Positions 1 through 9,000 of a stretch of 64,000 nt of DNA are shown here, piece by piece; within the stretch, counting starts at the first letter, position 1, and every line of letters begins with the position of its first letter. Source of the stretch: Streptomyces sp. 130 (GTDB lineage: Bacteria; Actinomycetota; Actinomycetes; Streptomycetales; Streptomycetaceae); the NCBI RefSeq assembly GCF_007096885.1, contig NZ_VJNO01000011.1, positions 124,001 to 188,000 on the forward strand, in the 5' to 3' direction. The notes under the pieces are model-generated. The model was given only the letters and a program-made list of their open reading frames with translations, was not told the origin of the DNA and did no database searches. A program made the position numbers and the translations under genes.

Positions 1-701
1 CGGATGGCCTCGGTGGTTTCGCCGACGGTGTCGGTGGTGTCCTTCACCGCGTCCTTCGCCGCGTCGGTGGCCTTGTCCGCGGACTCGTCCTCACTGTCCG
101 CGGACGCGGTCGGCTTCGGGGACGCCGTGGTGGGACTCGGGGACGGGCTCGCCGTCTCCTTGTCGTCCGGGCCGTCGAAGAGGTCCTTGAGCGCGTCGCC
201 GAGGCCCAGCGGGTCGAGCGGGTTCTTCGTCTTCGTGGGCGACGGGGTGGCCGCCGGCGTCTCGGCCGGGGCGGCGTCGGTGCTCTTCGCGGCGTCGGTG
301 CTCTTCGCGGTGTCGTCCGCCGTGCCCGTGGCCGTGGGCTTCGGGGTCGCCTCGCCGGTCGTCCCCGGCGTCGGCTTCGCGCTCTCGCTCGTGGACGGCG
401 ACGGCGTCTTCGACGCGGAGGGCGTCGGGTCCGCCGACTCGCTCGGCTCGTCGGAGCGCGTGACGCAGGGGCCGGGCGCGAAGGGGATGTCCGTGGTGTC
501 GTCGGCCATCGCCAGCCGGGGCGTGAGGCCCATCCCGACGAAGACCGCCGTCGGCATCGCGGCGAGCGCGAACGCCTTCTTGCCCGCGGGCATGTGGAGC
601 TTCGTCAGCAGCGACTTCCTGGGGGCGGCGTGGCGGGGGCCCCTGCGTTCCCGGGTGCCGCCCTCGTCCGCGCGGTTCACCTGCTCGTCGTCACCCCGCA
701 C
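1..701 (-). CDS. Ser/Thr/Pro-rich secreted or anchored protein (C-terminus beyond window)
   Basis: Third gene of a DUF6230-DUF6114 cassette. I read it from a GTG at 701-699 that overlaps the DUF6114 stop, so the two are probably translationally coupled; a second in-frame GTG lies at 680. The N-terminus is polar and basic. It is followed by one hydrophobic segment (around KKAFALAAMPTAVFVGMGL) that may be a signal peptide or anchor, then a single Cys and a long low-complexity stretch of Ser, Thr, Pro, Ala and Lys (about 70-170). The frame is still open at base 1. No catalytic domain is visible. The composition suggests a cell-wall-spanning or surface protein, but the function is unknown. Confidence 0.7.
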   Translation of the reverse strand, partial: MRGDDEQVNRADEGGTRERRGPRHAAPRKSLLTKLHMPAGKKAFALAAMPTAVFVGMGLTPRLAMADDTTDIPFAPGPCVTRSDEPSESADPTPSASKTPSPSTSESAKPTPGTTGEATPKPTATGTADDTAKSTDAAKSTDAAPAETPAATPSPTKTKNPLDPLGLGDALKDLFDGPDDKETASPSPSPTTASPKPTASADSEDESADKATDAAKDAVKDTTDTVGETTEAI

Positions 702-1254
702 GGTGCCTCCCGCCCTCGGACTCGACCGTGGTGTCGTACGGGGCCGGCTGCTCGGGAACACCCGCCCCGTGGAGCGCGCCCTCGGGGAGCGATTCGTCGT
801 TCGCGAACGTGACGGTCTCCGGGGTCTCATCGGCGGCGGGCTCCTCGGCCGCCGGTGGTTCGCCCGGGGCCCAGGACACGGAGAGCGCGCCACCGAGCAG
901 GGCGAAGACGAAGCCGATGACGAAGCCGCCGATGTTGGCTACGGGTATCGAGATGAGGGCCAGCAGAATCGCCGCGACTCCGGCGAACACGCGGACGATG
1001 CTGTGGAACCACATCGTCAGGCCCAGCGTGACGAGCAGGACACCGATGATCAGCGAACCGGCGCCGGCCGTGGTGGACATCGCCAGCGTCATGTTGCCGA
1101 GGTGCATGTTCGCGTACGGGAAGTACATGATGGGCACGCCGCCCAGCATGGTGAACAGTCCGGCCCAGAACGGCCGGTCACCCCGCCAGGTGCGGAAGCC
1201 TCGCCGGGCGACGGAGAGGTAGTGCGCGTTCTGCCCTTGGGATTCGGGGCTCAT
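691..1254 (-). CDS. DUF6114 membrane protein
   Basis: A 187-residue protein beginning MSPESQGQNAHYLS, with AGGGAG 8-13 nt upstream of the ATG at 1254. After a polar N-terminus (about 1-30) come four hydrophobic segments (about 30-115), then an acidic Ala/Pro/Glu-rich tail. The order, length and hydrophobic core fit the DUF6114 family of actinobacteria, which normally lies next to DUF6230 genes, as here. The family has no established biochemical role. A much longer reading frame begins upstream, but its N-terminal part lies antisense-like over the neighbouring gene, so the ATG at 1254 was chosen. It is probably co-transcribed with the DUF6230 gene 92 bp upstream and coupled to the downstream Ser/Pro-rich gene. 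Confidence 0.85.
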   Translation of the reverse strand: MSPESQGQNAHYLSVARRGFRTWRGDRPFWAGLFTMLGGVPIMYFPYANMHLGNMTLAMSTTAGAGSLIIGVLLVTLGLTMWFHSIVRVFAGVAAILLALISIPVANIGGFVIGFVFALLGGALSVSWAPGEPPAAEEPAADETPETVTFANDESLPEGALHGAGVPEQPAPYDTTVESEGGRHRAG

Positions 1255-1346
1255 GGAAAACAGCTCCCTGGAACCGGTACTGCTGTGAGAAGGAGAGGGG
1301 TGGGCGAGCGGGTACGCGAAGCGCCCCCGCCCGCCCGGGCGAGTGC

Positions 1347-2015
1347 TTAGTAGCACTCCACGCCGGCGCCGGAGCCCCTGTGAAGGCGCAGCTTCAGACC
1401 GCTGAGGTTGAAGGTGCCGGCCGTCGTGGCCCACGCCTTCTGGCGGACGCCGGTCAGCACGGCCTTTTCGGCGCGCTGGGAGAACCCGTTGGGGTCGGCC
1501 TTGGTGCCGGGCTGAATGCCGATGCTGCCCGGCTTGTCCGTCTTCAGCGAACCGGCGGCGACACCGATGTCGATGTTCTTGAACTTGGCGTCGCCGTCGA
1601 GCTCCGACACGTCGAGGTAGAGGTCCTTGGCGTAGACAGCCTTGTGTCCGTCGCCACCCGCCTCCAGCTTCAGGGTGATGTCTCCGAGGCCGAACGGCAG
1701 CTTCGGCGTGACGACCGACTGGCACATGTTCGTGATGTATGCCTTGCTGAAGCCGGACACGGCCACAGCGTGTCCCTTGCCATCAGCAACCTTGGGGTCG
1801 GCACCCTGCTCGGTGGCCACACTGCCGTACTGCACGAAGTCGTAGCCCACGAGCTGGCCGGCCTTGACCTTGAACTCCTGCCCCGACACGCTGAACGACG
1901 CGGCGAGCGCGCCCTGCGCCAGGCCCACGCCGACGGCGGCGGTGGCTATGACGCTCGGCACCATGACGACAGCGAAACGCTTCCATCTCGTGCCACCGCG
2001 AACCTGGGAACTCAT
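1347..2015 (-). CDS. DUF6230 secreted/membrane-tethered protein
   Basis: A 222-residue protein with a strong Shine-Dalgarno (AGAAGGAGG) just before the ATG at 2015. A basic N-terminus (SSQVRGGTRWKR) precedes a hydrophobic segment at about 13-38 ending in ALAA, consistent with a Sec signal or anchor. The rest is a soluble beta-rich domain with a Cys pair (NMCQS and the C-terminal ECY). It matches the DUF6230 family. Older streptomycete annotations called such proteins cholesterol esterases, as I recall, but no serine-hydrolase GxSxG motif is visible and I do not support that label. It is the first gene of a three-gene cassette with DUF6114 and a Ser/Pro-rich protein; an outer-surface structural role is only a guess. 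Confidence 0.85.
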   Translation of the reverse strand: MSSQVRGGTRWKRFAVVMVPSVIATAAVGVGLAQGALAASFSVSGQEFKVKAGQLVGYDFVQYGSVATEQGADPKVADGKGHAVAVSGFSKAYITNMCQSVVTPKLPFGLGDITLKLEAGGDGHKAVYAKDLYLDVSELDGDAKFKNIDIGVAAGSLKTDKPGSIGIQPGTKADPNGFSQRAEKAVLTGVRQKAWATTAGTFNLSGLKLRLHRGSGAGVECY

Positions 2016-2498
2016 ACTTTTCCTCCTTCTCGGACGTACATCTCCGGTCAGGCATCCTGCCCGACCTGGGATGGGAGAAGTGCTACGTCCTCGGAAAGGA
2101 GAGCGCCCGGATACGGAGGCTGTACCGCGTCCGCATCACCGGCGATCACCCCCGAGCGACAACCACTGGTCACGCGTGTACGCGACCTGATCGGACAGGC
2201 CCTGCCGGCCGGCAGGAACCCCCCTGTCCGGAGCCGGCGCCACTGGCCGCCGGCCCGCCCGGTGGGGACCCAACGGAGCCGCCGCTCCCGGCTGGCTGCC
2301 GGACTGGCGTGATTGGACCGAGCGTGGCCGATCGTGGTCCATTCCCGGCCGGGACACAAGGGGGTTCGTTACTCGCTGGTAATGCCCCCATAACCGGGCC
2401 ACGACCCGCCGGCACCGGGCGGCCACACAGGGTTGCCCCGGACCAACGGACGAAAGGGAGGAAGGCTGAGCGAAACGGGACGGATCCCAAGGATCGAT

Positions 2499-2511
2499 TT
2501 ACTGCGAGTAA
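2499..2511. promoter_or_regulatory. Palindromic operator-like site TTACT-N3-AGTAA
   Basis: The sequence ttact gcg agtaa is a perfect 5-bp inverted repeat with a 3-bp spacer. A second, less perfect copy of the same theme (gttactcgctggtaa) lies at 2368-2382, about 130 bp closer to the DUF6230 gene. Paired copies upstream of one transcription unit suggest a repressor, for example of the TetR type. The regulator is unknown. Confidence 0.4.
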
Positions 2512-2573
2512 CAGGCCGTGCTTTTATCAAGATTTGGTAAAGCAGGGCCCACTCTTATCGCCCGGTCGCGAAA

Positions 2574-2606
2574 ACGGCCGCGGCGCCCGGAGGCCGCCGC
2601 GGCCGT
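2574..2606 (-). terminator. Terminator of thioredoxin-TPR gene
   Basis: A perfect 12-bp stem (acggccgcggcg at 2574-2585 with its complement at 2595-2606) and a 9-nt loop, 38 bp beyond the stop of the leftward thioredoxin-TPR gene. There is no clear U-tract, as is usual for GC-rich actinobacterial terminators. Confidence 0.75.
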
Positions 2607-2643
2607 GTTGTCAGTTCAGAACAATCGGATCGGACAGACCGGA

Positions 2644-3615
2644 TCAGAACAGGACGCGCGCCAGCGCGGTACGCGCGGCACCGACCCGCGGGTCCTCCGG
2701 GCCGATCACCTCGAAGAGGTCGAGCAGCCTCAGCCGCACCCGGTCGCGGTCCTCGCCGAACGTCCGGCGCACGGTCTCGACCAGCCGGCCGAAGGCGTCC
2801 TCCACATGGCCGCCGACGAGGTCGAGGTCGGCCGCCGCCATCTGCGCGTCCGCGTCGGCCGGCTTCTCCGCCGCGTCCGTCCGCACCTTCTGCGGGTCCG
2901 TCGCCTGGACCCGGCCCAGCAGCTCGGCCTGGGCCAGGCCCAGCTTCGCCTCGGTGTTCGCCGGGTCGTCGGACAGCACGTTCTTGTACGCCTGGACGGC
3001 GCCCGCGAAGTCGTTGGCGTCGAGCGCCCGCGCGGCCGCCTCCAGGAGCGAGTCGTACGGGCCGGGCGGGGCCGGGGCCGCCGCCTGCGGCTCACCGGCG
3101 GCCGACGGGTCGACCGCGATGCCGGTGAGGCCGAAACGCTCCTCGCCGACCTGGATCAGCTGGTCCAGGGTCTGCCGGATCTGGGCCTCCGGGGCCGCGC
3201 CCTGGAAGAGCGGCAGCGCCTGACCGGCGACGACCGCGAAGACCGCGGGGATGCCCTGGATGCCGAACTGCTGCATCAGCATCTGGTTGGCGTCGACATC
3301 GACCTTGGCCAGCAGGAAGCGGCCGTTGTACTCGTGGGCCAAGCGTTCCAGGAGCGGGCCCAGCTGCTTGCACGGCTCGCACCACTCGGCCCAGAAGTCG
3401 ATGACGACGGGCACTTCGGCGGAGCGCTGGAGGACGTCGTGCTCGAAGCCCGCCTCGTTGACGTCGATCACGAGGGAGGAGGCGGGGACGGCCGCCGGGC
3501 CGCCCTGCCGCGCGGACTCGGCGCGCGCCTGCTCCGCCTTCGCCTTGGCCTCTCCGGCCGCCTTCACCGCGGCGAGGTCGACCACGCCGCTCATGGACAT
3601 GTTTCTGGGCTGCAT
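2644..3615 (-). CDS. Thioredoxin-domain/TPR protein (CnoX/YbbN-like co-chaperone)
   Basis: A 323-residue cytoplasmic protein. Residues 48-155 form a thioredoxin fold with the active-site motif WCEPC (Cys79 and Cys82) and the cis-proline region IPAVF. A Pro/Ala linker follows, then a helical TPR-like region (about 180-323, AARALDANDFAGAVQAYKNV and after). This is the YbbN/CnoX architecture, in which thioredoxin plus TPR acts as a holdase protecting proteins from oxidation. Unlike E. coli YbbN, both redox cysteines are kept, so oxidoreductase activity is plausible. The ATG at 3615 has GGGGGAGG upstream; upstream in-frame codons lie in the promoter region. It is divergent from a TetR gene, with a palindrome between them. 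Confidence 0.88.
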   Translation of the reverse strand: MQPRNMSMSGVVDLAAVKAAGEAKAKAEQARAESARQGGPAAVPASSLVIDVNEAGFEHDVLQRSAEVPVVIDFWAEWCEPCKQLGPLLERLAHEYNGRFLLAKVDVDANQMLMQQFGIQGIPAVFAVVAGQALPLFQGAAPEAQIRQTLDQLIQVGEERFGLTGIAVDPSAAGEPQAAAPAPPGPYDSLLEAAARALDANDFAGAVQAYKNVLSDDPANTEAKLGLAQAELLGRVQATDPQKVRTDAAEKPADADAQMAAADLDLVGGHVEDAFGRLVETVRRTFGEDRDRVRLRLLDLFEVIGPEDPRVGAARTALARVLF

Positions 3616-3815
3616 GCGTACATCCTCCCCCTTCGGTGCGCCGTTCCGGAAAGCGATACGAGAACCGCGCCCGTCCGCGGTCCCCGCCGGTGTGCGGGGT
3701 GGACGGACAGACACGGTCGCGGGGCCCCTGAAAGACCCGGTTCGGCGCCCGGTCCCCACCCGGCGCCTGTGGCTGTCGTTCGTTCGTGGCGCCCGCGACG
3801 GCCCGGACCGTCGCC

Positions 3816-3838
3816 TTACGCTACGACCCGTAGCGTAA
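3816..3838. promoter_or_regulatory. Palindromic operator between thioredoxin and TetR genes
   Basis: A perfect 10-bp inverted repeat, ttacgctacg-acc-cgtagcgtaa (23 bp in all), lies about 95 bp upstream of the TetR start and 200 bp upstream of the thioredoxin start. Position and symmetry fit a TetR dimer site for autoregulation and/or control of the divergent chaperone gene. Confidence 0.55.
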
Positions 3839-3933
3839 CTGGCCAGACCCCCTCGCACACAAGGGCGTTCGGTGATCTGTCTCACGGCGAACGAGGTCGG
3901 TCTGATTTACCTACTGGCGGGTATGGTCTCGGC

Positions 3934-4563
3934 ATGCTCAGCCGCAGCCACCCCAAACCCGCACGATCGGGACGCCCGCGCAGCGCCGAGGCCGACGAGG
4001 CGATCCTGGAGGCGACCAGAGCCTCACTCGTGGATCTCGGCTGGTCGAAGCTGACCATGGGTGACGTGGCGACGCGCGCCGGGGTCGCGAAGACGACCCT
4101 GTACCGGCGCTGGGCGGGCAAGAACGAGCTGGTCGTGGACGCGGTCGCGGTGCTCTTCGACGAGCTGGAGATGCCGGACCTGGGCAGCCTGGCCGCCGAT
4201 GTGGAGGCGGTCGTGCTGCAGTTCGCGGCCCTGCTCGACCGGCCGGAGACCCGGACCGCGCTGATGGCGGTGGTCGCCGAGTCGACGCGGGACGAGGCGC
4301 TGCGGGCCCGTATCCGCGACTCGATCGTCAACCGGCAGAAGCGGCTCGTCCTCCAGGGGCGGCGGCGGGCGCAGGAGCGCGGCGAGCTGCCCGTCGAACC
4401 GGACGGCGCGACGGCGGACCTGACGGCGGACCTGATCTTCGATGTGATCGCCGGCGCGGTGGTGCACCGGACACTGGTGAGCGCCGAGCCCGTCGATGCC
4501 GACTGGGCCCGGCGCTTCACGCTGCTGCTGCTGGCGGGGCTGGGCGCGGCCGCCGCCGGTTGA
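3934..4563 (+). CDS. TetR/AcrR family transcriptional regulator
   Basis: A 209-residue one-component repressor. The N-terminal helix-turn-helix (about 22-68) contains the typical stretch MGDVATRAGVAKTTLYRRW followed by AGKNELV. The C-terminal all-helical ligand domain is of the TetR_C_11-like sort seen in many YRRW-type streptomycete regulators. The ATG at 3934 was chosen because the longer frame upstream runs through the divergent promoter region and lacks homologous protein features. The upstream palindrome at 3816-3838 is the obvious candidate operator. The ligand is unknown; its targets may be itself and the divergent thioredoxin-TPR gene. Confidence 0.88.
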   Translation: MLSRSHPKPARSGRPRSAEADEAILEATRASLVDLGWSKLTMGDVATRAGVAKTTLYRRWAGKNELVVDAVAVLFDELEMPDLGSLAADVEAVVLQFAALLDRPETRTALMAVVAESTRDEALRARIRDSIVNRQKRLVLQGRRRAQERGELPVEPDGATADLTADLIFDVIAGAVVHRTLVSAEPVDADWARRFTLLLLAGLGAAAAG

Positions 4564-4654
4564 TCTCAAATTGTGACGAGAGGGAGTTCCTGGCGACAGT
4601 AAGATCATTTTCGCTTTGCTTCGCCCGCGAGAGACGCCAGGAAAGAACAACGAC

Positions 4655-5383
4655 ATGAGACTGCATAGGGCCCTCCCGATCGTCGCCGTTTTGTCGGCCC
4701 TGCTGGTGACATCCGCGTGCAGCGGCGAATCGGCGGATTCCGGAAAAGGGAAGCCCAAGGCGACCGAAGCCCGGAGCGCCGAGGAGAAGGAAGCCGCGGA
4801 GGCCGAGCGGCTCGGTGCCCTGGACACCAAGCACCTGGAAAAAGTGACCGTCACGGGAAAGGTCAAGGGCGTCGAGGCCAAGAAGGTGGCCAAGGCGGAG
4901 GTCGAGGCCGGGCGGGGCATGAAGGCGGACAAGAAGGAATGCCAGCCGCTCGCCAGCCTCATCGGCGGTTTCACGCACATTCCGGCCGTGAGTGAGACGC
5001 ACCGCTCCCTCACACCGATCGAGGCGACCGACGCGACGGTGGGCTCGATGTGGCTCGCCTCGCACTCCGAGAAGAACGCCGTCCAGGTGATGAAGGACCT
5101 GCGGAAGGCGGTCACCGCGTGCCCCAAGGGATTCCACACGCTGGGCCTGGCGTACGGCAAGGTGGAGAAGCTGCCCGCGAGGGACTTCGGCGACGAGAGC
5201 GTCGACTACCGGATCACGGGTGACGTCGGCAAGCAGAAGGTGCCGATGACGTACACGGTGGTGCGCAGCGGTGGTGTGATCGCCGTCTTCTACGGGGTGA
5301 ACATGCTGGACGAGAAGAAGGCGGCGATTCCGAAGGCGCTCGTGCAGGCGCAGCTCGACCGGATCGGCAACGTCACGGACTGA
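4655..5383 (+). CDS. Putative secreted lipoprotein
   Basis: A 242-residue protein. The N-terminus MRLHRALPIVAVLSALLVTS-A-C is a lipoprotein signal with the modified Cys at about 22, followed by a Lys/Glu/Ala-rich charged linker (25-85). A C-terminal globular domain (about 90-242) has conserved Cys pairs (KECQPL and TACPKG) and beta-strand-rich segments, resembling the extracellular sensor or PknH-like folds common in actinobacterial lipoproteins. That resemblance is only by eye. An AGGAAAG Shine-Dalgarno sits about 10 nt before the ATG at 4655; an earlier in-frame start at 4616 would add a non-signal extension. It stands alone and converges on the candidate immunity gene. Confidence 0.8.
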   Translation: MRLHRALPIVAVLSALLVTSACSGESADSGKGKPKATEARSAEEKEAAEAERLGALDTKHLEKVTVTGKVKGVEAKKVAKAEVEAGRGMKADKKECQPLASLIGGFTHIPAVSETHRSLTPIEATDATVGSMWLASHSEKNAVQVMKDLRKAVTACPKGFHTLGLAYGKVEKLPARDFGDESVDYRITGDVGKQKVPMTYTVVRSGGVIAVFYGVNMLDEKKAAIPKALVQAQLDRIGNVTD

Positions 5384-5449
5384 CAGCGGCGGTCCGCCCG
5401 GGGCGGTGCCGCGCCCGCGCCCGGGCGAGCCGCGACACCTTCTCCGACG

Positions 5450-5863
5450 TCACCCCACGACCCGGATCAGGTAGGGACTCATGTCGTCATCGGCGTCTTC
5501 GGCGCGGAGTCCGGCGGATTCGAGAATCGCGAGCAATGTGGCGTGCATGTGCTTCGTCACGAAACCGTAGTGCTGGAATTCCGCCGATCCGACATCCCCG
5601 CGCTGCGCACTCTCCACCGCGGCACGGCTCAGCGCCGGATCGATGAGCCACCGGACGAAGACCCCGCCCCCGGAGTCCGCGGTCGGGTCGGCCCAGACCA
5701 GGGCGCCTCGGGCGCCGGACGGCTCGTTCACGTCCCGGTGCACGGCAAAGCCGGCCAGCGTCAGCGATTCGGCCGCCCTGTCGGCCAGCCCGTCCCTTTC
5801 GGCGGCCTCCGCCTCGCTCACCTTTTCGACTTCGAACATTTCCGTTTGCCACCATTTCGACAT
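5450..5863 (-). CDS. Candidate immunity protein for the deaminase toxin
   Basis: A 137-residue acidic protein beginning MSKWWQTEMFEVEKVSEAEAAE, with no signal peptide or membrane segment and no family I recognise. It lies directly downstream of, and on the same strand as, the giant deaminase-ended protein, the usual place for the cognate immunity gene of a polymorphic toxin. The immunity role is inferred from context only. The start is uncertain: no Shine-Dalgarno precedes the ATG at 5863, because the upstream 190 bp are mostly G and C homopolymers that look like corrupted sequence. The true leader, or even a few N-terminal residues, may be lost. Extending the frame upstream would give only a Gly/Pro run from the homopolymers. 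Confidence 0.65.
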   Translation of the reverse strand: MSKWWQTEMFEVEKVSEAEAAERDGLADRAAESLTLAGFAVHRDVNEPSGARGALVWADPTADSGGGVFVRWLIDPALSRAAVESAQRGDVGSAEFQHYGFVTKHMHATLLAILESAGLRAEDADDDMSPYLIRVVG

Positions 5864-5876
5864 GTAGTTGCTTGGA

Positions 5877-6015
<139 letters not shown>

Positions 6016-6056
6016 ATCTTACGGGCCTGGCCGGCCGGATTCAGGGGTCAGGGGAC

Positions 6057-9000
6057 TTACTGAGCCTGGATCATTTTTGCCAGCAGGTCCTCGAACGCAC
6101 TGTTCATCAGTCCGTCCGATCCCCACTGCACGGACCAGGTGATCTCCGTGCCGTCCTCAAGCAGTTCCTCCAAATTGGGCCCGCATACGGGGCAGGGCTG
6201 CCGTTCGCTGTAGAGCGCGGTGATCTTCTTCGGTGAGACGTTCGCCTTGGCGAGCTGCTCGAGAATGTCGTCCTCGGCGTGGAACCCGCCCCCCTTGCTG
6301 AAACCGACGACGAGATCGCTGCCGGTATTCGGGTCCTTCCAGCCCGTCACCCGGGCAACGGCCACATTCCTCTTGGCGTAGATCCCGAATCCTGCCTTGA
6401 TTCTCGCCTGGTAGGCGGCGCTGGCGAGATCCGTGCTGTTGTAGCCGACCAGTCCGACACAGGAGTACTCGGGAACCGGGCTCCCGATCGTGCCCATGGG
6501 CATGATCGTCGCGACCCGCGACAGCGGGGCGACCCGCGACTTCTTCCGGCAGACGTTGTAGAACTTCTCCGCGACCTTCTTGGCGACTCCGGCCGCGGCG
6601 GCCTCCGATATCCGGAGGGTCCGCAGCGCCTTCCACGCGTCGAGGAAGCCGATTCCGGTCTTGGCGGCGCCGTCCAGCGCCGTCACGGCCGTCGACGCCG
6701 CCTTGAACAGCGCGCCGGCGACGAAGAAGCCCACGACCCATCCGCAGTCGCCCCACGTGCCGCCCGATACGAACGGATTGATCTTCTTCGCGCAGCCGAT
6801 GAAGTCGCCGAGCATGATGTCGACCGGATCGATGCCCGAGTTGAACTCGACCATCGTCAGCGTGTACGACATCTCCTCGGTCTTGGGGTCCGAGACGTCG
6901 AGGCCCAGATAGACCGTGTCCGCGTCCGGGCAGCTGCCCGAGTAGGTGTCTTGCTCGGCCAGGCACATGAACACGTCGTAGTACTGCTTGTACGTGACGT
7001 CGGCCGTGATCGTGCAGTCACCGACATGGATGATCGCGTTGCAGTTGTCCTTGACGACGTTCTTCGGCTCGCCGATGAACTCCATGTGGTCCAGGACCTG
7101 CCACACGCCGCCGATGCCGGTGGTGGCCCCCTCGGCTATCTGCTCGTTGCTGACCTCCTTCTCCGTGCGGTCCGCTGCCTCCTGGGCCTCGTTCGCCGCG
7201 TCCCAGGCGCCTTCCGCGGCCTTCTCCGCGGCCGTCGCGTCGGCCTCCGCCTGGGTGGCGACGTCCCGGGCCGCGGCCGCGTCCTTCTCGGCCTGGGTGG
7301 CGGCGGCCCGGGCCGAAGCGGCGTCGTGCTCCGCCTCGGTGGCCGCGCTGTCCGCCGCGTTCGCGTCCGTCTGGGCGTCGCTCGCCGCGGTCCACGCCCT
7401 GACCACGTCCGCGCCGGCGGACTGGGCGTAGCCGTCGGCACGGTTCGCCGACGCCCCGGCGAGCTTCGCGTCCGCCGCGGCCTGGGCGGCCGAGGCCAGT
7501 GCCCGCTCGTACGCCTTGGCCGCACGGGCCGCGTCGGACGCCGCTGCCGCGGACGCCTGTGCCGCGAGCTTCATGTCCGCCGCGGCCTGTTCGGCGCGGG
7601 CCTTCGCCTCCGCGGAGAACTCCTCGGCCAGGCCGGCCGTGGCGCCGGCCGCCGCCGCCTGCTGCTGGGCGAGCGTCAGGGACTGCTGGCCGAGCAGCGT
7701 GGCGAACGCCGCCGAGCTGTCGGTCTCCTGGTAGGGACCGCCGAGCGCGATCGCTTCGTTCGCCGGCTTGTTCACCGCCGCCGCGGAGTCCCGCGCCGCG
7801 AGTGAGGCCTGCACGGCCGCGAGCGCCTTGCCCGCGGTGGTCGCCGCCCAGTTCGCCGTCTGGACCGCCTCGCTGCGGGCCGCCGTGGCCTCGCTCTTGG
7901 CGGTCTTGGCGGCGGTACCGGCCTTCTCCGACTCCTCCTTGGCTCCGGCGGCGTCGCGCGCCGCCGCCTCGGAGGCGTCGATCGCCTCGGCCGCCGCGGC
8001 ATGGGCCGCCGCCGCGGAACCAGCCGCCACCAGGTAGGAGGCCCAGGTGGCGTCGGACGCCGCCTTGGCCCGGGATGCCGCGCCCTGCGCCTTGGTGGCC
8101 GCCTCACGCGCCTTCGTCGCGGCGGTCGTCGCCGCCGTCGCCGCCGCACGGGCGTTGGTGGCCGCCGTGGTCGCGGTGTCCGCGGCGCTACGGGCCTCGG
8201 TCGCCGCGCTACGGGCTCCCTCGGCGGCGTCCGTACCGTCCACGGCCGCCGCGTGGGCCTCCAGTGCGGCTGCCTTGGCCTTCAGCGAGTCCCGCAGCCG
8301 CTCGGCCTCAAGGGCCTTGTTGCGGGCGGTGACCGCGTCGCGTTCCGCCTGCTCGGCCTCGGATCTGCGGGCCGAAGCCGTGGCTCCGGACGCCTCCGCC
8401 GAGGAACGGGCCTCGGCGGCGATCCGGCCCTGGGCGACCGCGTCCGCCTCGTGCGTGGCGGCCTTGTCCCGCTCGCGCTCCGCGGTTGCCCGGTAGGCCG
8501 CCGCGTTGGCGCGCTCCAGCTCGGCCACGGCACGGGTGCGCTGCGCCTCGGCCGCGGCCTTGCGGGCGTCCTCCTCCTCCGCGAGGGCGGTTTCCTTGGC
8601 CTTCTTGGCCTTGGCGGCGTTCGCCGCGGCCGAGGCGGCGTAGGCGTCGGCGCTGTCCGCGGCGGCCTTCGCCTGGGACGCGGCCTCCTGGGCGGCGATG
8701 CGGCGGAACTCGGTGTTCACCGCGTGCGCCTCGGTCTGGGCCAGGGCGAGCAGCGCCTCGGACGTCGACACGGTCGCGTTCGCCGCGTTGAGAGCCGTCT
8801 CCGTCGCCTTCGCGGCGGCCGTGGCGGCGGCGCCGGAGGCGCGGGCGACCTGGACCGACTGCTGGGCGTAGAGCAGACCGCGGCCCCGCGGCACCTCGGC
8901 GGCGTCCGCGATCGCCCAGGCCTGCTGCTGGGCGGTCACCGCGCGCTGTGCGGCGGCCGTGGCCGCGGTGGCCTGCTGCTGGGAGGAGGTGACGAGCGCC

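Larger units (their letters stand above)
2016..2643. other. Intergenic region with candidate operators of the DUF6230 cassette
   Basis: A 628-bp gap between the DUF6230 start and the thioredoxin stop. I see no convincing gene: the short open frames here have poor codon logic and no Shine-Dalgarno. It holds a terminator at 2574-2606, a perfect palindrome ttact-gcg-agtaa at 2499-2511, and a related motif gttactcgctggtaa at 2368-2382. The promoter for the leftward DUF6230 cassette is expected here. Confidence 0.6.

Noticed and set aside
1347..2015. Cholesterol esterase label for the DUF6230 protein
   Set aside because: No GxSxG or other hydrolase motif is present; the name appears to come from old annotation.
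2048..2359. 103-codon minus-strand frame upstream of the DUF6230 gene
   Set aside because: No Shine-Dalgarno, random-looking composition, and it occupies the expected promoter region.
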